Below are positions 6,044-12,300 of a stretch of DNA of 12,300 bases, one piece after another (the stretch's first letter is position 1; the number at the start of each line of letters is the position of its first letter). The position numbers and the translations under genes were made by a program. Origin of the DNA: Pseudomonadota bacterium (lineage in GTDB: Bacteria > Pseudomonadota > Alphaproteobacteria > Rhizobiales > Rhizobiaceae); NCBI GenBank assembly GCA_023387715.1, contig JAEWHQ010000150.1:1-12300 (forward strand), read 5' to 3'. Below the pieces are notes generated by a model that was not told the DNA's origin, did not search any database, and was given only the letters and a program-made list of their open reading frames with translations.

Positions 6044-7159
6044 TCAGCGCTCCTTTACAGTCAAATGCTTTTGCGAATGACCATTAAGAGCATAGTGATA
6101 CCATGGACTTATACATGGATTGGGGCCACTGAAATATAGCTCGCATCGTTTCACATCATATATCGCTGAGGATATGGTTAAAGATCCGTGCCCCTCGGGG
6201 TGCTGGCAAAGCGAGCCATAAATTTCTGTATCTTTATGAGACTTCATCAAGGCAATTGCTTGTTCTATCGACCAGTCACCATGCGGTATGCGGTTTTTTA
6301 AAACTGCAAAGCGCTCAAGTGAGCTTTTTGAAATTGAATCTCCGTCAGTCGGGTAAGTTTGCTGATGCAATTCTTCACTGATGAAATGATTACTGCGCCA
6401 GACCCGCGGAGCGGTTTCAATGCTGATTTGATGGTGACCAAGTTCAACTGCGGCAATAGTGCCCGTTACGTCGGCCATGACCAAAGTACCACCGCCGGCA
6501 TGAGTACGAGTGCGTATGAAAGTAATGGCTTCGTCAACCGTGTGGCATTGTGCCAGCAGGCGTGTCATTAGAAAATAACGCAACCAGCCGATACCGTGGT
6601 CACGGCTACCAACTTGTGTATCGACTAAAGCCAGGCCTGAGGCATTCATGCCGCTGGAATAAGCGCCAGGACTGCCAAGACTGCCGACACACAGAACGGA
6701 GCCGGTTTTGATATCATCGCCCTGATGTGAAAATACACGCTGGATTGCGGTGTGTGATCCGGCAAAATCACGGTTTTTGACAACCAAAGGGCCTTGAGCA
6801 CTGTGATTGACTGCCCATGCGCTGCAACCGTCAGGGTCAATGCCTCCGCATCTTTTATGATCCCTGAGGACGGCAAGATGAAGGTGCTCAAAAAGCAGAC
6901 TTTCTTCCAGTCCGAAACCTTGCGCGATGCCTTTTAATTCTTCTAAAGATTCCGGGTCGTGTATTTCAGCAAATTGCCGTTGAGCTTGCAGGTAAACTTC
7001 CCCCGCATTATCCAGTAAGCCTTCTGCGCGTGCCTGTTGCACGCGTTGCAGTGTTGCATCGCGCACAGCTTGAACAGTATCGAGATTACGTTTTTGCTGT
7101 TGTAAACCACGCTCAAATGGCGAGCCTGAAAGACTGATTGGGTCACGCTGCTTAAACAA
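6044..7159 (-). CDS. C45 family Ntn amidohydrolase (penicillin acyltransferase-like)
   Basis: A 371-residue protein of peptidase family C45, the acyl-CoA:6-aminopenicillanic acid acyltransferase family. These are self-processing Ntn hydrolases that cleave or transfer acyl groups on linear amide bonds. Visible features are the N-terminal SGSPFERGLQQ helix start, the predicted autocleavage site between G111 and C112 in DPDGCSAWAV (C112 would become the catalytic N-terminal nucleophile), the KNRDF segment shortly after it, and GGGTLVMADVTG. No signal peptide is seen, so it is predicted to act in the cytoplasm. The start codon is TTG at 7159-7157: GGAGG stands 9 nt upstream, and the start overlaps the DppF-type gene's end by 8 nt. 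Being last but one in a peptide-importer operon suggests that it processes the imported compound. The natural substrate is unknown; a beta-lactam role should not be inferred from the family name. Confidence 0.88.
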   Translation of the reverse strand: MFKQRDPISLSGSPFERGLQQQKRNLDTVQAVRDATLQRVQQARAEGLLDNAGEVYLQAQRQFAEIHDPESLEELKGIAQGFGLEESLLFEHLHLAVLRDHKRCGGIDPDGCSAWAVNHSAQGPLVVKNRDFAGSHTAIQRVFSHQGDDIKTGSVLCVGSLGSPGAYSSGMNASGLALVDTQVGSRDHGIGWLRYFLMTRLLAQCHTVDEAITFIRTRTHAGGGTLVMADVTGTIAAVELGHHQISIETAPRVWRSNHFISEELHQQTYPTDGDSISKSSLERFAVLKNRIPHGDWSIEQAIALMKSHKDTEIYGSLCQHPEGHGSLTISSAIYDVKRCELYFSGPNPCISPWYHYALNGHSQKHLTVKER

Positions 7160-8156
7160 GGTTTTGATCCTCCAAGTGACAAGCGGTTTGGTGATTGGGT
7201 GCCACTTTTACAGTTTGCGGTGCAATTTTGCTGCATTCAGGCATGGCAAAAGGGCAGCGTGTATGAAATTTACAGCCCGATGGCGGATTGAGCGGTGAGG
7301 GTAGATCGCCGGATAGACGAATGCGTTGCTTGCGCTCAGGATTGTCGATATCCGGCACTGCCGATAAAAGGCTTTTTGTATAAGGATGGCGCGGATTGGA
7401 TAAGACACTTTCGGTGCCGCCCATTTCAACAATTTCACCTAAATACATCACGGCCACTCGGTCACTTAAGTAACCGATGACCGAAATATCATGCGAAATG
7501 AACAGATAAGTCAGATCGCGTTGTTTTTTCATTTCATTCAGCAACTGAATGATTTGTGCTTGAATAGAAACATCAAGTGCTGACACAGGCTCATCGCAGA
7601 CAACAAATTGTGGATTTAAAATCAGCGCGCGCGCTATGCCGATACGCTGGCGCTGCCCACCAGAGAACTGATGTGCATAGCGATCAAGATGTGCCGCTTT
7701 AAGCCCTACGCTTTCAATTATTTCCACCACTTTGTCGCGCATTTCAGAATTTGTTTTTACAAGGCCGTGGATTTGCAGGGAAAGCCCGACGATTTCTGCA
7801 ATGGTACGGCGCGGATTAAGCGAGGCATAGGGGTCTTGGAAAACGATTTGCAGATGTTGGCGCATGGCCTTCATTTGCGTGGTATCAAGCGCGGTAATAT
7901 CTGTGCCTTGAAAATTGATTTCACCACTTGTCGGCTCATGCAGTCGCAAAATTGTGCGCCCAAGCGTGGATTTCCCGCAGCCGCTTTCTCCGATGAGCCC
8001 TAGAGTTTCCCCTTTGTGAATGTCAAAAGAGACCGAGTTGAGGGCTTGGATTTGAACCGGTTTTCTTTTGGTTAGTGTATCTAATAATGTTGGTTGGCCG
8101 CCATAATGTTTGACGAGATTTTTAACAGTAAGCAAAGGCGCTGATGTTGATGTCAT
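7152..8156 (-). CDS. Peptide-type ABC importer ATP-binding protein, DppF/OppF type
   Basis: A 334-residue ATPase, the second of two nucleotide-binding subunits of the importer encoded here. It has Walker A GESGCGKST (57-65), Q-loop Q107, signature FSGGQ (164-168), Walker B FVVCDEP with E189, and the switch histidine H222 in ISHD. The oligopeptide-family C-terminal extension follows (HPYTKSLLSAVP, then GCKFHTRCPFAMPEC) with cysteines C295, C301, C308 and C326; this pattern is known in some Dpp/Opp ATPases to bind a [4Fe-4S] cluster. LLDTLTKRKPVQIQALNSVSF near the N-terminus is typical of the DppF/OppF branch. Its ATG overlaps the DppD-type stop as ATGA, with GGGGAG 8 nt upstream. It is a separate gene, unlike the fused ATPase at the left end of the window. 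The substrate cannot be told from the ATPase. Confidence 0.95.
   Translation of the reverse strand: MTSTSAPLLTVKNLVKHYGGQPTLLDTLTKRKPVQIQALNSVSFDIHKGETLGLIGESGCGKSTLGRTILRLHEPTSGEINFQGTDITALDTTQMKAMRQHLQIVFQDPYASLNPRRTIAEIVGLSLQIHGLVKTNSEMRDKVVEIIESVGLKAAHLDRYAHQFSGGQRQRIGIARALILNPQFVVCDEPVSALDVSIQAQIIQLLNEMKKQRDLTYLFISHDISVIGYLSDRVAVMYLGEIVEMGGTESVLSNPRHPYTKSLLSAVPDIDNPERKQRIRLSGDLPSPLNPPSGCKFHTRCPFAMPECSKIAPQTVKVAPNHQTACHLEDQNLV
7169..7173 (-). promoter_or_regulatory. Strong SD (GGAGG) that fixes the TTG start of the C45 gene
   Basis: GGAGG on the - strand lies 9 nt before TTG at 7159, inside the last codons of the upstream ATPase gene. No ATG in this frame lies near the expected N-terminus, and the TTG start keeps the conserved family N-terminus, so the SD decides this start. 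Confidence 0.8.
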
Positions 8157-9154
8157 GACTGTTTCTCCCCAGCTAAAATACAGCGCACTTCACGGCCGGG
8201 TGATATGCTTCGAATATCTATAATTTGCTGGCAATCTGCTATGCGCTGCGTACAGCGTGAATGAAACCTGCATTGCGGCGGCAGATTGATCAGATCAGGG
8301 ACTTGCCCCTGAATGGGCTGGATAGACTGGCCACGCATGGAAAGCTTTGGCAATGAGGCAAGCAAACCCTGCGTATAAGGATGTTGCGGGTTGCGGATAA
8401 GTTCTCTGGTTGGGCCTGTTTCGATGATTTGCCCCGCATACATTACCACCACGCGGTCACAATGTTCGGAAACAACACCCAGATCATGTGTAATGAGAAC
8501 AACACTCATACCGAGTTGCGCGCGAATATCGGCAATGAGTTCCAGAACCTGAGCCTGAATGGTGACATCAAGTGCTGTGGTTGGTTCATCGGCAATCAGC
8601 AGCTTCGGACGGCAGGATAAAGCTATTGCGATCATAAGCCTTTGCCGCATGCCGCCGGAAAACTCATGCGGATATTGTTTTAGGCGTTTTTCAGGCGATG
8701 CAATACCCACCAATTGCAGTATTTCAATGCTGCGTTCACGCACAGCTTGCCTACGGCGGAAGTAACCGCCGGGCAGGGTGTCATCATGAGCGAGGATGGT
8801 TTCTGCAATTTGCTCTCCAACAGTTAGTGATGGATTGAGAGCTGTGAGTGCATCCTGCATGGTCATTGCGATGTCGCGGCCACGCAAATTGCGTAATTCG
8901 TTTAAAGGAAGCTGCCTCAGATCTCGGCCTTCAAAATGAATGCTGCCGTTTTCGATGGTGCCGGGCGACCGGATCAATCCCATGACAGAACTAAAGGTTA
9001 CACTTTTACCGGAACCAGACTCGCCAACAACGCCTAAGCATTCACCCGGTTTAACGTCAAAAGAAACACCATCAACGGCACAGACTGCACCGGCGCGAGT
9101 GTGGAAAACAGTGCGTAAGTCACGCACTTTTAATAAAGCTTCATCTCGCATCAT
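8153..9154 (-). CDS. Peptide-type ABC importer ATP-binding protein, DppD/OppD type
   Basis: A 333-residue ATPase, partner of the DppF-type subunit. Motifs: Walker A GESGSGKS (44-51), Q-loop Q100, signature FSGGM (165-169), Walker B LLIADEP (185-191), switch histidine H223 in ITHD. The C-terminal extension HPYTQGLLASLPKL is followed by CRFHSRCTQRIADC with C295, C301, C308 and C325, the presumed Fe-S ligands of the family. The start overlaps the permease stop as ATGA, and GAGG lies 8 nt before it; a second Met follows directly. HPYT(K/Q)GLLASLPKLS also occurs in the first half of the fused ATPase at the left end, so the two transporters belong to the same broad family but are distinct genes. 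Confidence 0.95.
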   Translation of the reverse strand: MMRDEALLKVRDLRTVFHTRAGAVCAVDGVSFDVKPGECLGVVGESGSGKSVTFSSVMGLIRSPGTIENGSIHFEGRDLRQLPLNELRNLRGRDIAMTMQDALTALNPSLTVGEQIAETILAHDDTLPGGYFRRRQAVRERSIEILQLVGIASPEKRLKQYPHEFSGGMRQRLMIAIALSCRPKLLIADEPTTALDVTIQAQVLELIADIRAQLGMSVVLITHDLGVVSEHCDRVVVMYAGQIIETGPTRELIRNPQHPYTQGLLASLPKLSMRGQSIQPIQGQVPDLINLPPQCRFHSRCTQRIADCQQIIDIRSISPGREVRCILAGEKQS

Positions 9155-10053
9155 TCGTGGAACCTCGGATCAAAGGCATCTCGCAAACCCTGACTTGCGA
9201 CATTGATTGCTAAAACGAGCACAAGAATTGTGAGCCCCGGAAAGGTACTTACCCACCATGATTCAAGAATGAAGGCACGACCGTCTGCGACCATAGCGCC
9301 CCATGAGGCCGTTGGCGGTTGCACGCCAAGGCCGAGAAAACTCAGACTTGCTTCCAAAATAATGACATGTGCCACCCTGATGGTTGAAACCACAATGACT
9401 GGTGACAGGATATTGGGCAGAATTTCGCGAAACATGATGTGCGCTGGTGATGCACCTAAAGCACGCGCTGCTTCGACATATTCTTGCTCCCGTGCGGCAA
9501 GTGTTTCACCGCGCACGATGCGGCACGGAATAACCCATTCTTTGTAAGCAAGTGCCATGATGATGTTAATGAGGCCGGGGCCCATCATCGCCATCAAGCC
9601 GATTGCAAAAATAAGATAAGGAAAGCCCAGCAAAATATCGACAAGACGGGAAATAACCACGTCTGTCCATCCGCGTAAATAACCTGCTGCAAGGCCTGCG
9701 ATCAAGCCGATGGCGGTCGCGACCAGAATAACGGCGGTGCCGATAAAAATGGAAATCCGTGATCCGTAAATCAGCCGTGACAGGATATCACGTCCCAGCG
9801 CGTCACAGCCAAGCAGATATGCCCAGTCGCCATCCGGATACCATGCGGGTGGTTGCAGGCGGCGGAACAAGTCTGTTTCGTTCGGGTCATGCGGTGCAAT
9901 CCATGGTGCAAAGATTGCGGCCAGCACAAAAAGAAGCACAAGAATGATGCATGAGAATGCCAGCCTGTTTTGCATAAAAATTTTAATATTCTGAGCAAAG
10001 CGGCTTTCTTTGCGAGATGTGACGGCGCTTGTATCTGTGATAATGTCTGTCAT
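9151..10053 (-). CDS. Peptide-type ABC importer permease, DppC/OppC type
   Basis: A 300-residue inner-membrane permease. A cytoplasmic N-terminal stretch of about 35 residues (OppC_N region) precedes the first membrane helix (AFSCIILVLLFVLAAIFAPWI). Then comes a periplasmic loop containing a variant of the conserved GTDxxGRDxxSR motif, here GCDALGRDILSR with Cys in place of Thr. About five further hydrophobic helices follow. The cytoplasmic coupling loop (EAA motif) EAARALGASPAHIMFREILPN is well preserved. The C-terminus LRDAFDPRF is typical. The ATG overlaps the upstream permease stop as ATGA and has GAAGG 7-8 nt before it. Together with the DppB-type subunit it forms the membrane channel. 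Confidence 0.95.
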   Translation of the reverse strand: MTDIITDTSAVTSRKESRFAQNIKIFMQNRLAFSCIILVLLFVLAAIFAPWIAPHDPNETDLFRRLQPPAWYPDGDWAYLLGCDALGRDILSRLIYGSRISIFIGTAVILVATAIGLIAGLAAGYLRGWTDVVISRLVDILLGFPYLIFAIGLMAMMGPGLINIIMALAYKEWVIPCRIVRGETLAAREQEYVEAARALGASPAHIMFREILPNILSPVIVVSTIRVAHVIILEASLSFLGLGVQPPTASWGAMVADGRAFILESWWVSTFPGLTILVLVLAINVASQGLRDAFDPRFHE

Positions 10054-11057
10054 AGCTTCACCTTCGGGTTAAAGAAGGTGTAGAGAAGGTCTGCCAGAAA
10101 ATTGAGCAGCACATAGGTTGTCGCATAAAAAAGCACTGCCGCCTGTACAAGCGGGTAATTGCGTACAAAAATGCTTTCTACGACCAGTCTTCCCAGACCG
10201 GGCCAGCCGAAGACGGTTTCAACAATCATATTGCCGCCGAGTAATGAGCCAGTTTCGATGGCTGCAACAGAAATTGTCGGGATCAGAGCATTTTTGAGTG
10301 CGTGGCGGTAAAGAATGCGGTGGCGCTTCAAACCTTTTGCATCAGCAAAGGTAATGTAGTCAGAGCGCATGACTTCAAGCATGGATGTTCGGGTCACCCG
10401 CATGAGAATGGCACTCATGGGTAAACCTAAAGTGAGTGCAGGCAGGATGATGTGCTTGAGCGCATCCCAGAATGCATCAGGGCGACCACGTAGTAATGTA
10501 TCGATCAACAGAAAATGCGTGATGGGTGCCACTTCACTACTATAGCCTAAGCGACCCGAAACAGGCAGCCAGTTCAGTTGCACGGCAAATAGCATCAATA
10601 GCAAAATACCGAACCAGAACCCCGGCATGGAGACACCAAGTAAAGAGCCGATAGTGGCAATACGATCAAAGAATGTGTTCTTTTTAACCGCTGCCAGTAC
10701 ACCCAAAGGGATGGATGTTATGATTGCGATGATTAGCGCAATAAGTGTAAGCTCAATGGTTGCGGGAAGTCGCTCAGCAATCACATCAAAAACCGGACGG
10801 CGATGATAAAAGCTGGTGCCAAAATCACCGGTCACAACATTGCCGACGAAGGTTACAAAGCGATGGTATATCGGCTGGTCGAGGCCGAGGTCGCTTCTCA
10901 GTAAAGCTTCTTGTTCAGGCGTGACATTCTGATCGCCAATCATAATGGTTACCGGATCACCTGGCGTGAGTGCCATCATCAGAAAGACGATAACACTAAC
11001 ACCTAGTAAAACGGGGATGAGCTGTAAAAACCGCTCAAACACTTTGCTTAATTGCAT
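10050..11057 (-). CDS. Peptide-type ABC importer permease, DppB/OppB type
   Basis: A 335-residue inner-membrane permease. It opens with a membrane helix (LIPVLLGVSVIVFLMMALTPGDPV), the classic DppB N-terminus with the P-G-D-P motif, followed by a periplasmic loop with LGLDQPIYHRF and GDFGTSF. The coupling loop ADAKGLKRHRILYRHALKNALIP contains the EAA-type motif, and the C-terminal GGNMIVETVFGWPGLGRLVVESI block is strongly conserved. GGGAG lies 7 nt before the ATG. It begins 58 nt after the stop of the solute-binding protein gene, the only gap of any length in this operon; that gap holds an A-rich 12-bp tandem repeat and no hairpin. Confidence 0.95.
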   Translation of the reverse strand: MQLSKVFERFLQLIPVLLGVSVIVFLMMALTPGDPVTIMIGDQNVTPEQEALLRSDLGLDQPIYHRFVTFVGNVVTGDFGTSFYHRRPVFDVIAERLPATIELTLIALIIAIITSIPLGVLAAVKKNTFFDRIATIGSLLGVSMPGFWFGILLLMLFAVQLNWLPVSGRLGYSSEVAPITHFLLIDTLLRGRPDAFWDALKHIILPALTLGLPMSAILMRVTRTSMLEVMRSDYITFADAKGLKRHRILYRHALKNALIPTISVAAIETGSLLGGNMIVETVFGWPGLGRLVVESIFVRNYPLVQAAVLFYATTYVLLNFLADLLYTFFNPKVKL

Positions 11058-11070
11058 TAAGCGACTCCCA

Positions 11071-11102
11071 TTTTTATTATTGTTTTTATTATTGTTTTTA
11101 TT
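11071..11102 (-). repeat. 12-bp A-rich tandem repeat between the SBP and DppB-type genes
   Basis: On the + strand, TTTTTATTATTG occurs twice head to tail (11071-11094), followed by an 8-nt partial copy (11095-11102). On the message strand this is CAATAATAAAAA, an unstructured A-rich leader just upstream of the dppB-type ribosome binding site. It could raise translation of the permease gene or set mRNA cleavage between the abundant SBP message and the rest. Confidence 0.75.
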
Positions 11103-11115
11103 TTTAGTTATAGCC

Positions 11116-12300
11116 TCAATTTATGCATGCATCGTGCAAATGGATACGGCTGTCGGCACTTGGTTTCCAGCCGCTGAGACGTTTGGATACACCGTAAATA
11201 TCTTGTGGCACCCAAAGGTAGATATAGGGCAGTTCTTTGTTGACAATTGCTTCAGCTTCTCTGTAAAGGCTGGCACGTTTTTCAGTGTCTGTTTCGATGC
11301 CGGCGTCGTCGAGTAATTTATCGACCTGCGGATTGGCATAACCGGCGGAATTGCCGCGATCATTGGTACGGTGTGTGGGGACGAAAATATCATAAGGATC
11401 AAGCGAGCCGTTGCCCCATGATGCCAACCACAGATCGCCGCTTTTAGGCTTTCCTTGTGTGCGCCATTTGCTGACTAATTGGCTGGCTTCACCCGTGACC
11501 ACAGAAATGCGCACACCTGCCTTGCTCATGACTGCGCCTATTGCTTCTGCTGTATCTTTATATGCGCCTTCAGTTTCAAGAGTTAGTTCAATACCGTCTG
11601 GATAGCCTGCCTCGACCAACAGCGCTTTTGCTTTTTCAGGGTTATAATCATAGGTGATGAGATCGGGATTATAAGCGAAAGCATCCGGGCTCAAGATGCC
11701 GTTAATCAGAGCGGCAGTCCCATTAAACAACTTGTCGACGATCAGCTTTTTATCGACCGCATGAGCCAGTGCCTGACGTACTTTGACATCTTTTAACACG
11801 GAGCCTTCATTATTCATTGCGATGAAGAAACTTCGTGTACCATTGACCGTCATGACATCGGTATTAGGGTTATTTTTAATTTGTGAGACAGAGAATGCTG
11901 GCAATTCGGTAATAATATCCACGTCACCAGCCAAAAGTGCTGCAACGCGGGAAGCATTTTCAGGGATGACTTTGAATATTGCGCGCTCGACGCAAGCCTT
12001 GCCGACCGGTGGGACTTCTGGAGAGCCGCCATAATAATCTTCAAACCGCTCCATAATGACAGAGTCACCTTTACGCCATTCGACGAGCTTGAACGGGCCG
12101 GTGCCATTCACTTGAGTGGCAAGAGCTTCATCGCCGTGTGCCTTGACGAAGGCTTCCGAAACAATTTGTTGGTTAGGCAGCATAGCCGGCAAAATCGGCC
12201 ACGGTTCACTTAAATGGATACGAATAACATTATTCTCGAGTTCTTCAACTTTTTCGACAGGGCCAAGCAAGCTTTTGCGCGGGCTGGTTTGGCCGTTCAT
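11116..12300 (-). CDS. Family 5 extracellular solute-binding protein of the peptide-type ABC importer (N-terminus outside window)
   Basis: The C-terminal 394 residues of a periplasmic binding protein of the DppA/OppA class (SBP family 5), which captures the ligand and delivers it to the DppB/C-type permease. Family landmarks are NGTGPFKLVEWRKGDSVIMERFEDYYGG, the VRQALAHAVDKKLIVDKLF segment, YDYNPEKAKALLVEAGYPDGIELTLET, and the C-terminal LPYIYLWVPQDIYGV. Usual length is about 500-540 residues, so roughly 110-150, including the signal peptide, lie beyond 12300; the Met codon at the very edge is internal. It ends with the sequence HDACIN and the stop at 11116. No hairpin separates it from the permease gene, so it is the first visible gene of the operon. 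Ligand contacts in the missing lobe cannot be judged; nothing here points to dipeptide, glutathione or nickel specifically. Confidence 0.95.
   Translation of the reverse strand: MNGQTSPRKSLLGPVEKVEELENNVIRIHLSEPWPILPAMLPNQQIVSEAFVKAHGDEALATQVNGTGPFKLVEWRKGDSVIMERFEDYYGGSPEVPPVGKACVERAIFKVIPENASRVAALLAGDVDIITELPAFSVSQIKNNPNTDVMTVNGTRSFFIAMNNEGSVLKDVKVRQALAHAVDKKLIVDKLFNGTAALINGILSPDAFAYNPDLITYDYNPEKAKALLVEAGYPDGIELTLETEGAYKDTAEAIGAVMSKAGVRISVVTGEASQLVSKWRTQGKPKSGDLWLASWGNGSLDPYDIFVPTHRTNDRGNSAGYANPQVDKLLDDAGIETDTEKRASLYREAEAIVNKELPYIYLWVPQDIYGVSKRLSGWKPSADSRIHLHDACIN

Noticed and set aside
6044..7159. Penicillin or beta-lactam metabolism by the C45 protein
   Set aside because: Only the family relation supports it; no beta-lactam gene is nearby and most bacterial members have other or unknown substrates.
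10945..11316. 123-residue open frame on the + strand across the SBP/DppB-type junction with a Phe/Leu-rich segment
   Set aside because: The hydrophobic stretch is created by the reverse complement of the A-rich 12-bp repeat and is not a real membrane protein.
12298..12300. Start codon of the solute-binding protein at the window edge
   Set aside because: The Met is internal: the remaining 394 residues lack a signal peptide and the N-terminal lobe of family 5 binding proteins.

Overview
The window is a dense catabolic and transport region, about 12.3 kb, from a Gram-negative proteobacterium. The protein style and the σ54/IHF regulatory architecture fit a proteobacterium; an alphaproteobacterium with moderate GC (mid to high 40s % by eye) is my best guess, but no rRNA or marker gene fixes it. 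No tRNA, rRNA, CRISPR array, insertion sequence or phage gene was seen.

Left part (1-2975, + strand): the 3' end of a gene for a fused double-ATPase of a peptide-type ABC importer, then an ArgE-like M20 metallo-deacylase overlapping it by 4 nt, then a HutD/Ves-family cupin-like protein. This looks like the tail of an operon whose promoter and other transporter parts lie upstream of the window. A strong inverted repeat at 3000-3034 separates it from the convergent genes to the right.

Right part (3058-12300, - strand, read from right to left): a second, separate peptide-type ABC importer. It has a family 5 solute-binding protein (N-terminus cut by the window edge), two permeases (DppB/DppC type) and two ATPases (DppD/DppF type). 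These are followed without a break by a C45-family Ntn amidohydrolase (TTG start with a strong SD) and a σ54-dependent activator that has an AAA+ domain and Fis HTH but no sensory domain. Most junctions are 4-8 nt overlaps or gaps of a few bases, so SBP-B-C-D-F-C45-EBP is very likely one operon.

Between the activator gene and the next transcription unit (an AtuA/DUF1446 protein plus a DUF4387 protein) lies a 274-nt control region. It contains a near-perfect -24/-12 σ54 promoter, a perfect match to the IHF consensus and, further upstream, repeated GCGTG elements suitable as activator sites. The inferred logic is that the transporter operon ends with the gene for an activator, which turns on the adjacent atuA-DUF4387 pair from a σ54 promoter.

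Taken together, the window may encode uptake of a peptide-like or N-acylated compound, cleavage of its amide bond (C45 hydrolase and/or M20 deacylase), and further metabolism by the poorly understood AtuA/DUF4387 pair. The substrate cannot be read from the sequence.
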